Below are positions 8,426 through 17,500 of a stretch of 49,544 bases of DNA, in pieces. The notes below the pieces were generated by a model. It did not search any database and was not told the DNA's origin. It saw only the letters and a list, made by a program, of their open reading frames with translations. The stretch covers positions 1 to 49,544 of the forward strand of contig VHDF01000033.1 in the NCBI GenBank assembly GCA_016871495.1, written 5' to 3'. The first letter of the stretch is position 1. Every line of letters begins with the position of its first letter. This DNA comes from Verrucomicrobiota bacterium (GTDB lineage Bacteria; Verrucomicrobiota; Verrucomicrobiia; Limisphaerales; VHDF01). The translations under genes were made by a program, and so were the position numbers.

Positions 8426-8573
8426 GGCGCAGGCTGCCCAGCCTGCCGTATCGCCGACTGCCAGTCGGCCCGGCGGGTGAAGAACGAGGCCCTTCCATGC
8501 GCTCCACGCGCCGGGTTTCCTTCGTCGCCCCGCAGGCTGGGCAGCCTGCGCCACAGCAGACAGGGCTGTCTGC
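8426..8573. repeat. Cluster of four perfect short hairpins within a 21-bp inverted repeat
   Basis: 8426-8446 and 8532-8552 are exact reverse complements, each itself a palindrome (GCAGGCTG, two bases, CAGCCTGC). Between and beside them lie CCGACTG-C-CAGTCGG (8454-8468) and GCAGACAG-GG-CTGTCTGC (8556-8573). This REP-like array occupies the middle of the 1-kb gene-free region. Just upstream, 8398-8410 (CCGTGTATCCCGA) resembles the end of the 134-bp mobile element. The remainder of 8150-8912 shows nothing I recognise. Confidence 0.75.
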
Positions 8574-8912
8574 GTTACAGCGACAACCCGGTCACCGACA
8601 ACCTCTGGAGGCACCGCTGAGCTTCAGGCCTCCTGCCTTCTTGCAGCGAACATCTGCGGAGACGGGAATATGCTTGAGACCACTGCAGCCGATTCCCCCT
8701 ATGCAGGCCGTTGATCATTCGGAGCTGATACTCCCGTGGTGGCTCAAGAGACAACTCGAACGCATTGCATCTCAGGTCATGAGTGCTGGAGATTGGACCT
8801 GCCAGGCGCACTGGCCCCGCTGCGACCCCTTCCGGGGTCGACGACGCTGTCGTGCTCAGGATCCGGGGGTGGGGCTCGTGCCTCACGCCACCCCGGGCCA
8901 GGACGTCTGATC

Positions 8913-9833
8913 CTACGCGGATCCGAGGTGTTGTTTGAAGAATGCGAGGGTGCGTTCCCAGGCGAGTTGCGCGTTCTTTTCGTCGTAGCGGCCGGTGGAG
9001 TCGTTGTGGAAGCCGTGGTTGCACTTCGGATACATGTGCATGGTGTAGTTCACTCCGGCTGCCTTCAGGTCCGCCTCATATTCAGGCCAAGTGTCATTGA
9101 TGCGTTGATCCAGTTCCGCCAACTGGATGAGCAATGGAGCCTTGATGTGCTTGCGCACTTCCCTGGCCGCGGGCGTGCCGTAGAACGGGACTCCCGCATG
9201 GAGCGTATCGGGCACGACGGCGGCAAGCATGTTCACGATGTAGCCGCCGAAGCAGAAACCCACCGCCCCCAGCTTGCCGTTGCACAACTCGTGCGATTTC
9301 AGAAATTTCGCGGCCGCAATAAAATCCTGCTCGATCTTCGCCCGCTCCATTGAACTTTGAAGCGTCCGGCCTTCGTCGTCATTGCCGGGATAACCCCCTT
9401 TCGGGTGAAGGGCGTCCGGCGCGAAGGCCACGAAACCCGCTTTGGCGACGCGCCTGGCCACGTCGGCGATGTAGGGATTCAACCCGCGGTTCTCATGGAT
9501 GACCAGCACGGCTGGGGCCTTCCCTTTGATCGATGCGGGAACGACCAGGTAGCCGCGTCCTTCCCCGTGACCGTGCGGGGAGGGGAAGACGGCAAAGCGG
9601 GCCTTGATGTCCGGATCGTTGAAGGACACCTGCTCGGCGTTGGCGTAATTCGGCATCAACGCGGAGAGAAGGATGTTCATGGAGAACCCAGCCGCAGCGA
9701 GGGTGGAAAGGCGGTTCATGAACGTGCGCCGGTCGATGATGCCATGCGCGTATTCGTCGTACCAATCAAAGGCTTCCTGAGGGATTGGCGGGTGGGGGAT
9801 GGGTTTGGGTTCCTCAACGGGTATTGGGTTCAT
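8913..9833 (-). CDS. Dienelactone hydrolase family protein (YghX-like), probably exported
   Basis: 306-residue alpha/beta hydrolase. Seen: the cysteine nucleophile in GFCFGG (Cys194), the acid in ELDQRI (Asp242), the histidine in CNHGFH (His273) and the supporting IHENRG (Glu114), which together form the dienelactone hydrolase catalytic set. A leader of about 65 residues holds EYAHGIIDRRTFMNRL and then an Ala-rich hydrophobic stretch, a twin-arginine-like signal set back from the N-terminus, as in YghX-type members of the family. The physiological substrate of this subgroup is unknown; hydrolysis of a lactone or ester is likely. ATG 9833 precedes a Pro-rich start. No operon partner is evident. 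Confidence 0.87.
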   Translation of the reverse strand: MNPIPVEEPKPIPHPPIPQEAFDWYDEYAHGIIDRRTFMNRLSTLAAAGFSMNILLSALMPNYANAEQVSFNDPDIKARFAVFPSPHGHGEGRGYLVVPASIKGKAPAVLVIHENRGLNPYIADVARRVAKAGFVAFAPDALHPKGGYPGNDDEGRTLQSSMERAKIEQDFIAAAKFLKSHELCNGKLGAVGFCFGGYIVNMLAAVVPDTLHAGVPFYGTPAAREVRKHIKAPLLIQLAELDQRINDTWPEYEADLKAAGVNYTMHMYPKCNHGFHNDSTGRYDEKNAQLAWERTLAFFKQHLGSA

Positions 9834-9880
9834 GGTGGATTCAGGGGTGGCAGGGTTGGCTTGGAGGGTTTCTTCGCGGG

Positions 9881-10180
9881 CTAGGGCGCTGCGGAACAGA
9901 GTTCCAAGGCCCAGAGTTCATTGCGCCATCGTTCAACCTCGGCTTGTGGCAACGGACGAAGAGGACGGTGGAAATGGGGAGTGGAAAGCTTGCCCATCAG
10001 CCTGCGGCACACGTTCAGGCGTCGCTGAGTTCTGCGACCTGAATCTCCGAAGTTGTGAACGATTCGAGCCAGCGGAGCGAGCCGTGGCTGGGTTTTCTTG
10101 GCGTCAATCGACGCGTCCTTGTGAAAGGCGCACAGCGTTGCCGGGGGGACGCCGGACCCTGCGTGTTCTTTCCAGTTCAT
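9881..10180 (-). CDS. Possible small protein, or C-terminal remnant of a larger gene
   Basis: 99 codons directly upstream of the dienelactone hydrolase (47 bp gap). No signal peptide or membrane segment. The tail (about residues 55-95) has a plausible protein-like pattern, with MGKLSTPHFHRPLRPLP and an Arg/Glu-rich helix ending ELWALEL, faintly like the C-terminus of dihydrodipicolinate synthase family proteins. The resemblance is weak and I would not name it. The frame could also be chance in GC-rich DNA next to the mobile element at 10248. Confidence 0.25.
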   Translation of the reverse strand: MNWKEHAGSGVPPATLCAFHKDASIDAKKTQPRLAPLARIVHNFGDSGRRTQRRLNVCRRLMGKLSTPHFHRPLRPLPQAEVERWRNELWALELCSAAP

Positions 10181-10247
10181 GGCGGAAGGATGACGTTAGC
10201 TGAGTACCGGACCCGGACAACGAAATTCCGATCCCCCGCGTCCATGG

Positions 10248-10381
10248 CCGTGCATCCCGATGTCGTTGGTAGGGCGGGCCTGTCCCAGCCCGCCGCCCAC
10301 GGGATGCAAAACATCATGCTCCGGCGGCGCGCCGGGACGGACGCGCCCTACCTGCATCACCGGCAACATCGGGATGCGCCG
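10248..10381 (+). mobile_element. 134-bp MITE-like element, copy 1, with 9-bp direct repeats
   Basis: Ends are imperfect inverted repeats: CCGTGCATCCCGATGT at the left and ACATCGGGATGCGCCG at the right (12 bp match exactly, 10252-10263 with 10366-10377). Immediately outside lie identical 9-mers CGTCCATGG at 10239-10247 and 10382-10390, as expected for a target-site duplication. Inside, TAGGGCG (10270) pairs with CGCCCTA (10344), and two GC-rich hairpins stand between. No open reading frame. Copies at 42041 and 49425 are nearly identical. Confidence 0.85.
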
Positions 10382-10484
10382 CGTCCATGGTCGGTGAATG
10401 GGCGGTTGGCCGGACCTCGCCTTTCCCGGCGTGTTCCACGCGCAAGTGAGTCGGCGGCGCTGTTCTCCCGTTGCGGAGTCGATC

Positions 10485-10518
10485 CGAGGTGAACGGGTTC
10501 GCTCTGGCATTCACCTCG
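10485..10518. repeat. Hairpin of 9-bp perfect stem upstream of the flavin reductase gene
   Basis: CGAGGTGAA (10485-10493) pairs with TTCACCTCG (10510-10518) across a 16-nt loop. It could be a relic repeat or a terminator; no T tract follows. The remaining upstream sequence to 10687 shows no glycine-riboswitch core or clear promoter that I can recognise. Confidence 0.4.
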
Positions 10519-10687
10519 CGCGTCGAACAAGGCAAGCGCGCCTGCAGCCACTCCTGGAAGCGACCTGAAGGCCGCGCGCATGCCGCGCGCGTCGCCGGCA
10601 GCCGGCGGACGCACACTCTGTCCGGGGTGCTCGTGCTTTACACCCCTCGTCCACCCCCGGTAAGGTCAACGCAATAACTCACAACGC

Positions 10688-11404
10688 ATGGCAAAAGCAG
10701 CTGTTGAAATGGCGGTGGAATCGGCGTTCATGGATTTGCCGGACACGAAGACCCTAAAACTCCGTTGGCCCGAGGGTTACGAAATCGATTTCAAGACGGG
10801 ACAATTCATCACCCTTTCGTGGCCGGATACTCCCGGCTACCGGCGCGCCTATTCGCTTTCCTCCTGCGCGCTCGACCGCGGTTTTTATGAAGTGACCGTC
10901 AAACGGGACGGCAAGATGGGGACGAGAATCGTGGATTGGGCCAAGGATGGCGACCGGATGCTGGTGTTGCCGCCGGCGGGCAAGTTCCTGCCGGTTTACG
11001 AGCCTCAAAAACATCTCATCTGCATCGCGGGAGGCTCAGGCGTGACGCCCTTTCGCGGTTTCGCACGGGAGGCGACACTGCGCGAATTGGAGACCGAGAT
11101 TACGGTCCTCTACAGCGTGCGCACCACCAACGACATCATTTTCCGCGACGAATTCAAGCAACTTGACCAGGACAATCCGCACTTTCGATTTGAAGTCACC
11201 TGCACTCGTCTGCATCCGGACGATCCCTGGACGGGGCGACGCGGGCGCATCACGGCGGAATGGATCAAGGAATATGTCCAGAATCCTGCCGAAACGGTCT
11301 TTTATGCCTGCGGGCCCAATGCTCTGGTCGACTCCATTGAAAAGGTGGTGCTGGGCGATTTGGGCATTCCGAAAGCACAAATGCGGACCGAGAAGTGGGG
11401 TTGA
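10688..11404 (+). CDS. FAD/NAD(P)-binding oxidoreductase (ferredoxin-NADP reductase type)
   Basis: 238-residue soluble flavoprotein reductase. Seen: FAD-binding beta-barrel with RAYSLSS (53-59), then the nicotinamide-binding domain with GGSGVTP (115-121) and the CGP motif followed by the C-terminal helix (FYACGPNALVDS, about 205-216). There is no 2Fe-2S cysteine cluster, so an external partner must accept or give electrons. It lies 21 bp before gcvT and is probably co-transcribed with the glycine cleavage genes; a role in electron transfer connected with one-carbon or lipoamide chemistry is only a guess. ATG 10688 directly follows a short spacer and fits the family N-terminus. Confidence 0.85.
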   Translation: MAKAAVEMAVESAFMDLPDTKTLKLRWPEGYEIDFKTGQFITLSWPDTPGYRRAYSLSSCALDRGFYEVTVKRDGKMGTRIVDWAKDGDRMLVLPPAGKFLPVYEPQKHLICIAGGSGVTPFRGFAREATLRELETEITVLYSVRTTNDIIFRDEFKQLDQDNPHFRFEVTCTRLHPDDPWTGRRGRITAEWIKEYVQNPAETVFYACGPNALVDSIEKVVLGDLGIPKAQMRTEKWG

Positions 11405-11425
11405 GTCCGGCCGTGCGAGCAGACC

Positions 11426-12553
11426 ATGTTGAAACGAACGACACTTTTTTCCCAGCACCAGAGACTCGGCGCGAGGCTGGTGGATTTCGGCGGTTGGGAA
11501 ATGCCGGTTCAGTATTCGGGCATTCTCGACGAGCACCAATGTGTTCGGCGCCACGCCGGGTTGTTTGACATCGCGCATATGGGACAAGTCGCGGTGTCGG
11601 GTCCGAAGGCGGAACCTTTTCTCCAGGCGCTGTTGACCAACGATGTTGGGCGATTGCAGATCGGCCAGGGACAATACACCTTGATGTGTCTTCCGGATGG
11701 AGGTGTGGTCGATGATTTGTATTTGTACCGGCTCGAACAAGATCATTATTGGCTGGTGATCAACGCGTCGAGGGTGGAGCCCGATCTGGTTTGGATGCGT
11801 GGTCGGCAGCAGGAATCGAATTGGGGTGATGGAGTGACGGTGCGAGATGAGTCCGGCACGTGGGGAGCGGTGGCGATCCAGGGACCTCGTTGCCGGGAAG
11901 TGTTGGAACGCGCTCTGGGTCGATGGAACGGAGAACGGATCGTTGAACTGTCGAAAAATCGCATTGCGACTGGGACATTCGATGGACATCCTCTGCGAGT
12001 GGCCTGCACCGGCTATACTGGAGAAGATGGATTCGAAGTGATGGCGCCGCATGCCGCGCTGCCCGTTCTCTGGGAAAACTTTCTCGCTCAAGGAACGGAC
12101 GCGGGAATCAAGCCTTGCGGACTCGGGGCTCGCGATTCGCTGCGATTGGAGGCCTGTTATCCACTTTACGGACACGAACTTTCGGAAACGATCAGCCCCG
12201 TGGAAGCGGGCTTGGGCTTTTTCGTGGCGTGGAAGAAGGGCAGTTTTACGGGGGCCGAGGCCTTGCGGGCTCAAAAGGCGGAGGGAGCACCGAGAAAGAT
12301 CATCGCGATCAAGATGGTGGCGGGATCCGCGCCGCCGAGGGGAGGATACAAGGTCTGGAGCACGGGACCGGCGTCGCGTCCGATCGGTGAACTGACCAGC
12401 GGAGGGGTGAGTCCGACCCTGGGCACGGGCATCGGTTTGGCCTTGGTAGAGAGGGCATCGGTTGAAATTGGAGGTCCGGTTGGCGTGGAGATTCGAGGCA
12501 AGCGGTACGGGGCGGAAGTCGTAAAAAAGCCGTTTTATCGAAAACCGGTTTGA
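11426..12553 (+). CDS. gcvT: GcvT, aminomethyltransferase (T-protein) of the glycine cleavage system
   Basis: Transfers the methylene group from lipoyl-bound aminomethyl on H-protein to tetrahydrofolate, releasing ammonia. 375 residues, normal length. Seen: [20 protein letters not shown] at the N-terminus, the folate-site loop [33 protein letters not shown] in the middle domain, YTGEDGFEV, and [20 protein letters not shown] with the conserved Arg. The C-terminal barrel contains [13 protein letters not shown] and the closing KPFYRKPV. gcvH follows at once; gcvP is not in the window. Confidence 0.95.
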   Translation: MLKRTTLFSQHQRLGARLVDFGGWEMPVQYSGILDEHQCVRRHAGLFDIAHMGQVAVSGPKAEPFLQALLTNDVGRLQIGQGQYTLMCLPDGGVVDDLYLYRLEQDHYWLVINASRVEPDLVWMRGRQQESNWGDGVTVRDESGTWGAVAIQGPRCREVLERALGRWNGERIVELSKNRIATGTFDGHPLRVACTGYTGEDGFEVMAPHAALPVLWENFLAQGTDAGIKPCGLGARDSLRLEACYPLYGHELSETISPVEAGLGFFVAWKKGSFTGAEALRAQKAEGAPRKIIAIKMVAGSAPPRGGYKVWSTGPASRPIGELTSGGVSPTLGTGIGLALVERASVEIGGPVGVEIRGKRYGAEVVKKPFYRKPV

Positions 12554-12585
12554 CCTTCGCAAGGTCGAGGCTGCAATTCTTACTT

Positions 12586-12969
12586 ATGTCGAACGTTCCG
12601 GACGGATTGAAATACGCCAAATCCCACGAATGGGTGAAGGTGGAGGGTGGGGCGGCGGTGGTGGGGATTACCGACCATGCGCAGCACGAGTTGACCGACG
12701 TGGTGTTTGTGGAACTTCCCCCGCTGGGGGCGAGTGTGAAAGCCGGCGCGCCCTGCGCCGTGGTCGAGTCCGTCAAGACCGCGAGTGACATTTACAGTCC
12801 GGTGACGGGGGTTGTCCGCGCCGTGAACCCCGCCCTGACCGGAAACCCGGCGTTGGTGAACAGTGATCCTTACGGGGAAGGGTGGTTTTTTAGAGTGGAA
12901 TTGGCATCGGCGGACGAAGTCGCGGGATTGCTTTCTTCCGACTCTTACCGCGCGCAAATCGGGGGTTGA
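12586..12969 (+). CDS. gcvH: GcvH, lipoyl carrier H-protein of the glycine cleavage system
   Basis: Carries the aminomethyl group between P, T and L proteins on a lipoyl arm. 127 residues, family length. Seen: [20 protein letters not shown] near the start and the lipoylation segment [13 protein letters not shown] with Lys64; [15 protein letters not shown] forms the conserved C-terminal part. ATG 12586 gives the standard N-terminus 32 bp after gcvT; a TTG at 12550 would overlap gcvT and is less likely. Confidence 0.95.
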   Translation: MSNVPDGLKYAKSHEWVKVEGGAAVVGITDHAQHELTDVVFVELPPLGASVKAGAPCAVVESVKTASDIYSPVTGVVRAVNPALTGNPALVNSDPYGEGWFFRVELASADEVAGLLSSDSYRAQIGG

Positions 12970-13034
12970 TCGCGCGGGTCTTTGGGGGTGCTGATGATTT
13001 GGGTCAGTTGCGAAAGCGCGCGGCTTGTGCGTTA

Positions 13035-14375
13035 ATGGAAGCCATGAAATGCAGGTCATTGGCGGGGATTCTTCTTATTTGGGGTTGGGCTCTGGCCTTG
13101 GGCGGGGCTTTCACCGAGGTTCGAGCGGGAGCGGTGACTGCGGAGATCTTCCAGAACCCGAGCGGTGTCTCTGACCTTTCGACCGCAGCCGAAGAACGAG
13201 GTGCCCGTCTCGCGGATCAGCGATCCCGGGTCTTGGGTGGGGCGGCGGTGATGCTGGCTGCGAACAAGGCGGTGGACACTCCGAGCCGGGGGGGCGGTCC
13301 GCCTGGAGTGATGATGGCGGAGGCTCTCTCGACGATTACGGGGATCGCCATCTCGCCTTTGCTGGGGGTTGGGGCTGTTGGGGCCTGGCACTATTTTCAA
13401 ACTCCGTCTGAAAAACGCGGCCGTCTATCGTGGTACGCCCAGCCTTGGTTTTGGATCCCGGCGTTGATTTTGGTTTCGGTTTGTATGGCCAAGGATTCGC
13501 TGGGTCCGGTGGTTCCCACCGCCTTGAAAAAGCCGTTGGACGTCGCGGAGGTGTTCGAGAACAAGTTCAGCGCATTGATCGCGACCGGAGCCTTGATTCC
13601 GATTCTGGGCACGGTTTACCGGACGTTTCAGATCGATGCGGCGTTCGCGGGGTCCGGTCTGGCCTTCATCGACGGGGCGCAACTGTTCAGCATTCTCATG
13701 GCACCGGTCGCTTTCACCGCGTTCGTCGTGGTGTTCCTGGCCTCTCACGTGATCAACGTCCTGATCTTGATCAGCCCTTTTGCCACGGTGGACGCGGGGC
13801 TGAAGGTTTTCAGGGCGTTCCTTTTAGGCACCGTGACGGCGACATCCTTCGCGAGTCCGAAAGTCGGCGCCATCTGGTCACTCGTCCTGGTGGTGTTGTG
13901 TTATGGACTGGCGGGGTGGTCGTTCCGGGTTTTCATCTTCGGCACGGTATTTTCATGGGACATCGTATCGCGTCGGCGCCATTGGTTTCGTCCATCGGGC
14001 GAGGCTGCCTGGGCCTTTCTCTCGCGTGAAGTTGAGAAAGTGCCGGTGCGAACCTTCGGCAAGCTGACGCCGCGCGAGGGTGGCGGACTGGTGTTCGCTT
14101 ATCGTCCCTGGCTGGTCTTGGCGGAACGGCGGCTGGAGTTGACGGAAGGCGAATGGCGGGTGGGTCGGGGTGTGTTTCATCCTGAGATTCAGGACCGGCG
14201 GGACGGTGAATTCGAGACGCTGTTCAAACTTCCACCGCGCTACAAGGGCCACGAGGATTTGGTGGCGCAAGCGTGCGGGCTGCGCGGTTACGAGGAGATC
14301 GGGCTCATGGCCGCCTGGGTCTGGCTGAAGGAACTTTTTGGTTTTCGAAGTGCTCGGAATCGAGTGCCAGCCTGA
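13035..14375 (+). CDS. Unknown exported/multi-pass membrane protein
   Basis: 446 residues with ATG 13035 (13044 also possible; the open frame starts at 12966 inside gcvH). Seen: N-terminal signal-like helix (LAGILLIWGWALALGGAF), an Ala-rich soluble segment, then about six to seven membrane helices between residues 95 and 310 (for example WFWIPALILVSVCMA, VAFTAFVVVFLASHVINVLIL, WSLVLVVLCYGLAGWSFRVFIF), and a soluble C-terminal domain of about 130 residues ending with VWLKELFGF. I do not recognise a named family. It starts about 65 bp after gcvH on the same strand, so it may share that transcript. No motif suggests the transported substrate or an enzymatic activity. Confidence 0.7.
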   Translation: MEAMKCRSLAGILLIWGWALALGGAFTEVRAGAVTAEIFQNPSGVSDLSTAAEERGARLADQRSRVLGGAAVMLAANKAVDTPSRGGGPPGVMMAEALSTITGIAISPLLGVGAVGAWHYFQTPSEKRGRLSWYAQPWFWIPALILVSVCMAKDSLGPVVPTALKKPLDVAEVFENKFSALIATGALIPILGTVYRTFQIDAAFAGSGLAFIDGAQLFSILMAPVAFTAFVVVFLASHVINVLILISPFATVDAGLKVFRAFLLGTVTATSFASPKVGAIWSLVLVVLCYGLAGWSFRVFIFGTVFSWDIVSRRRHWFRPSGEAAWAFLSREVEKVPVRTFGKLTPREGGGLVFAYRPWLVLAERRLELTEGEWRVGRGVFHPEIQDRRDGEFETLFKLPPRYKGHEDLVAQACGLRGYEEIGLMAAWVWLKELFGFRSARNRVPA

Positions 14376-14563
14376 CGGATCAGAATTGAAATTCCTGGCC
14401 TGCCCTTCAATCCCTGGAGAAGAGTGCAGGAATCCTGGCCTTGGGCCCCACTCCGCCGGGTTCGAAGCACAGATCGAACCCCACGTTCAACCGGCGTTTT
14501 AAGGTTAAATCAGTCGTTTTGTTGACATGATTGCTGTGGAGATGTCTGCATTGAGGCATCCCT

Positions 14564-17500
14564 GTGACCTTTTTGCGGAATGCCAAGCCTGCGTTGAGTG
14601 GGAGTCGTCGGTTCAAAGCAGGCTCAATCTTTTCAGGACACTCGCCAACGAGAGATCTGCTTGGCTTCGTTCTCGCCGTTCTCCTGAGCTCGGAAGGCTG
14701 CCGGCCCGAACTGCAGTCGGCGGAACCGCGGATTCGTGCACTGCACGTTCCGGTTGCGGGGAAGGAAGGATTTCAGTCGCTCGATCCGATTTCCTTGGGC
14801 GTGAACTTCACCAATCGGCTGAGTCCGGCGCTGTTGGCGAAGAATGCGAACCTCATGAACGGATCCGGCGTGGCCTTGGGCGACGTGGACGGGGATGGCT
14901 GGTGCGACGTGTATTTCTGCAACCTCGAGGGCAAGAACGCCTTGTTCCGAAATCTCGGGAACTGGAGATTCAAGGAGGTGACCCGTGAAGCAGGAATCGA
15001 AATCTCCGGCCAACTCTCGCGCGGCGCGGTCCTGGCGGATGTCGACGGTGATGACGACCTGGACTTGCTGGTGACCTTCAACGCGCAAGGGCTGAAGCTT
15101 TACCTGAATGACGGGCGGGGCCGCTTTGAAGATTCCACCTTTGCCGCGGGGCTCAGTTCAAGAATGGGAAGCACGAGCGTGGCGCTCGGTGACGTCGATG
15201 GTGACGGATTGCTGGATGTGTATTTGTGCAATTTCGGCGAAACCTCGATTCTTCGGGACGGGGGGGGGCGTGCATTACCGTATGGTCGACGGGCGTCCGG
15301 TCCCGGTGGGCCGGTTTGCCAACCGACTGCGTTGGATCGAGGGGAAGCTGGTGGAGTTGGGCGAACCGGACACGCTCTATGAGAATCGCGGCCAGGGCCT
15401 GTTCAAGGCGGTTCCGTGGGGCACACCGAGGTTTCGAAGACGCGATGGCACCGCCCTGGAAGCGCCGTGGGATTTTGGCTTGAGTGTGCAGTTGCGGGAC
15501 TTGAACGGGGACCGCGCTCCCGATTTGTACGTCTGCAATGATTTTCAAACGCCGGATCGCATCTGGATCAACGATGGACGGGGCGCGTTTGTGGAAGCCG
15601 GTCCGGAGGCGTTTCGCCGAGTGCCGTTTGCCTCGATGGGAGTTGATGCCGCGGATATCGACCGCGACGGGCGGCCTGACTTGTACGTGGTGGAAATGCT
15701 GGCCACGGACCCGGTCCGGCGATTGCGCCAGACTCAAGGCGGGAGCCTGAAACCGCCGATGCCGGGGCCGCGACAAGCCATGCTTCAAGTTGCGAGAAAC
15801 ACTTTGTTTTGGAATCGAGGGGATGGAACCTGGGTGGAGATTGCCCATTATGCGGGGTTGGAGGCCTCCGATGGGTCGTGGATGCCTGTTTTTCTGGACG
15901 TGGATCTCGACGGTTACGAGGATATTATGGTGACAAACGGGCACACGCACGACGTGAACGATCGCGACATGGCTGCGAAGCCCAAGGCGGAACGGCCGAA
16001 TGTTTTGTCCTATCCGAGCCTGCAGACTCCGAATTTGGCGTTTCGGAACCAGCGTGACCTTACTTTTCGGACCGCCGGACCGGAGTGGGGGTTTGATTCC
16101 AAGAAACTTTCCCACGGCATGGCCCTGGGCGATTTGGATGGGGATGGAGATTTGGATGTGGTCATCAACTGTTTGAATGACGCCCCCTTGATTTATCGCA
16201 ATGAAACCAGTGAGCCGCGAGTGCACATCCGCTTGAGGGGACGTGGGGGGAACACTCGCGGGGTGGGTGCCAAGGTCACGGTCCGAGCCGAAGAATTGCC
16301 GCCGCAATGGCAGGAGATACTCGCGGGCGGTCGTTACCTGGCTTCCGACGATCCGGCGCGGGTTTTTGCGGCGGGCAAGGCGGGAGCCGCTGTGGAGATC
16401 GCGGTGGCTTGGCGGGGTGGGGGAGAATCGTTGCTCAAGGGGGTGCCGGCAAACAGCGCGGTGGAAATCGATGAACCCGAGACTGCTTCGGAGGGACAAG
16501 CGTCCAGCGCGGGTGAGTCAAGCGCGGCGGGACTCTTCGAGGAACGCCGGATTAACCTGGGGCGGAACACCACGGCGGAGGTTCCATTCAGTGTGGATGG
16601 GAATCCGGGATGGCCTTGGCAAGCGGAGCGGATTTTACCTTCGGTGGGGCTTGTGGATTTGAATCGGGAGGCACCTTTCCGTTTGTGGCATGGCGAGAGC
16701 GGCCCAGGATCAAAGGCCGTTTGGGAGCGGTCAGGATCGGGGGCCTGGCAGCGCGCCTCGGAGAATGCGACCACGGGTCCGTCGAGCGGAACGGAGGTAG
16801 TCGCGATTTTGGAGTGGGCGAGCCAGACCGGCTTGAGTTGGGCCGAAGCCCGGGTGGTGAATTCGGGAACGGATTCACCCCGAACCGAAATTTGGGTGAG
16901 TGAGCATGCGGGGCCGCCCCGCTGGCTGGCTGAGCTCGAAACGCGGCAGGTTCGATTTGCGGTGGGCGATTTTAACCGCGATGGAGTTTTGGATTTGTTT
17001 TGTGGAGCGGGATTTCGCGCGGGGCGTTATCCGCTCTCCGCGCGCTCGAAACTATTTGCAGGCGGGCGGACTGGTGAAGGTTTCGCGACGACCCTTGGGC
17101 CTTGGGAGTGGGACGCGGGTTTAGTTCGCGGCGCGGTTTTTTCGGACCTGGATGGGGACGGGCATGGGGAGTTGGTTTTGGCCACGGAATGGGGGTCACC
17201 GCGAATCTTCGGCTGGAGTGGGAACGGCGTGGTCGAACAAACCTCACGGTGGGGGATCGATCGGTTAACGGGGCTGTGGTCCTGTGTGACGTCGGGAGAT
17301 TTCGATGGCGATGGCCGGATGGATTTGGCGTTTGGGAATTGGGGATTGAATTCAGAGTTGCGGACCCTGCCTGATCGACCCTTGCGATTGGTTCATTTCG
17401 AAACTCCCGCCGGCGGGATGAACTGGGTGGGTGTGGCTTCGTTGCACGCCGAGGGGACCTATCCCTTGTTTTCATTGAAAGAAGCCACGGACGGGGCACT

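Noticed and set aside
10390-10687. Possible glycine riboswitch upstream of the reductase-gcvT-gcvH genes
   Set aside because: No conserved aptamer core could be found; only a 9-bp hairpin is visible.
11036-12562. 508-codon minus-strand open frame
   Set aside because: Antisense to the reductase and gcvT genes; basic, His/Arg-rich composition with no domain pattern.
15255-15270. Programmed ribosomal frameshift at G9
   Set aside because: No slippery heptamer of the known type with a downstream stimulatory structure was recognised; an indel is the simpler reading, so it is listed as a lesion.
15153-16499. 448-codon minus-strand open frame
   Set aside because: Antisense of the FG-GAP gene; its length follows from GC-rich codon bias.
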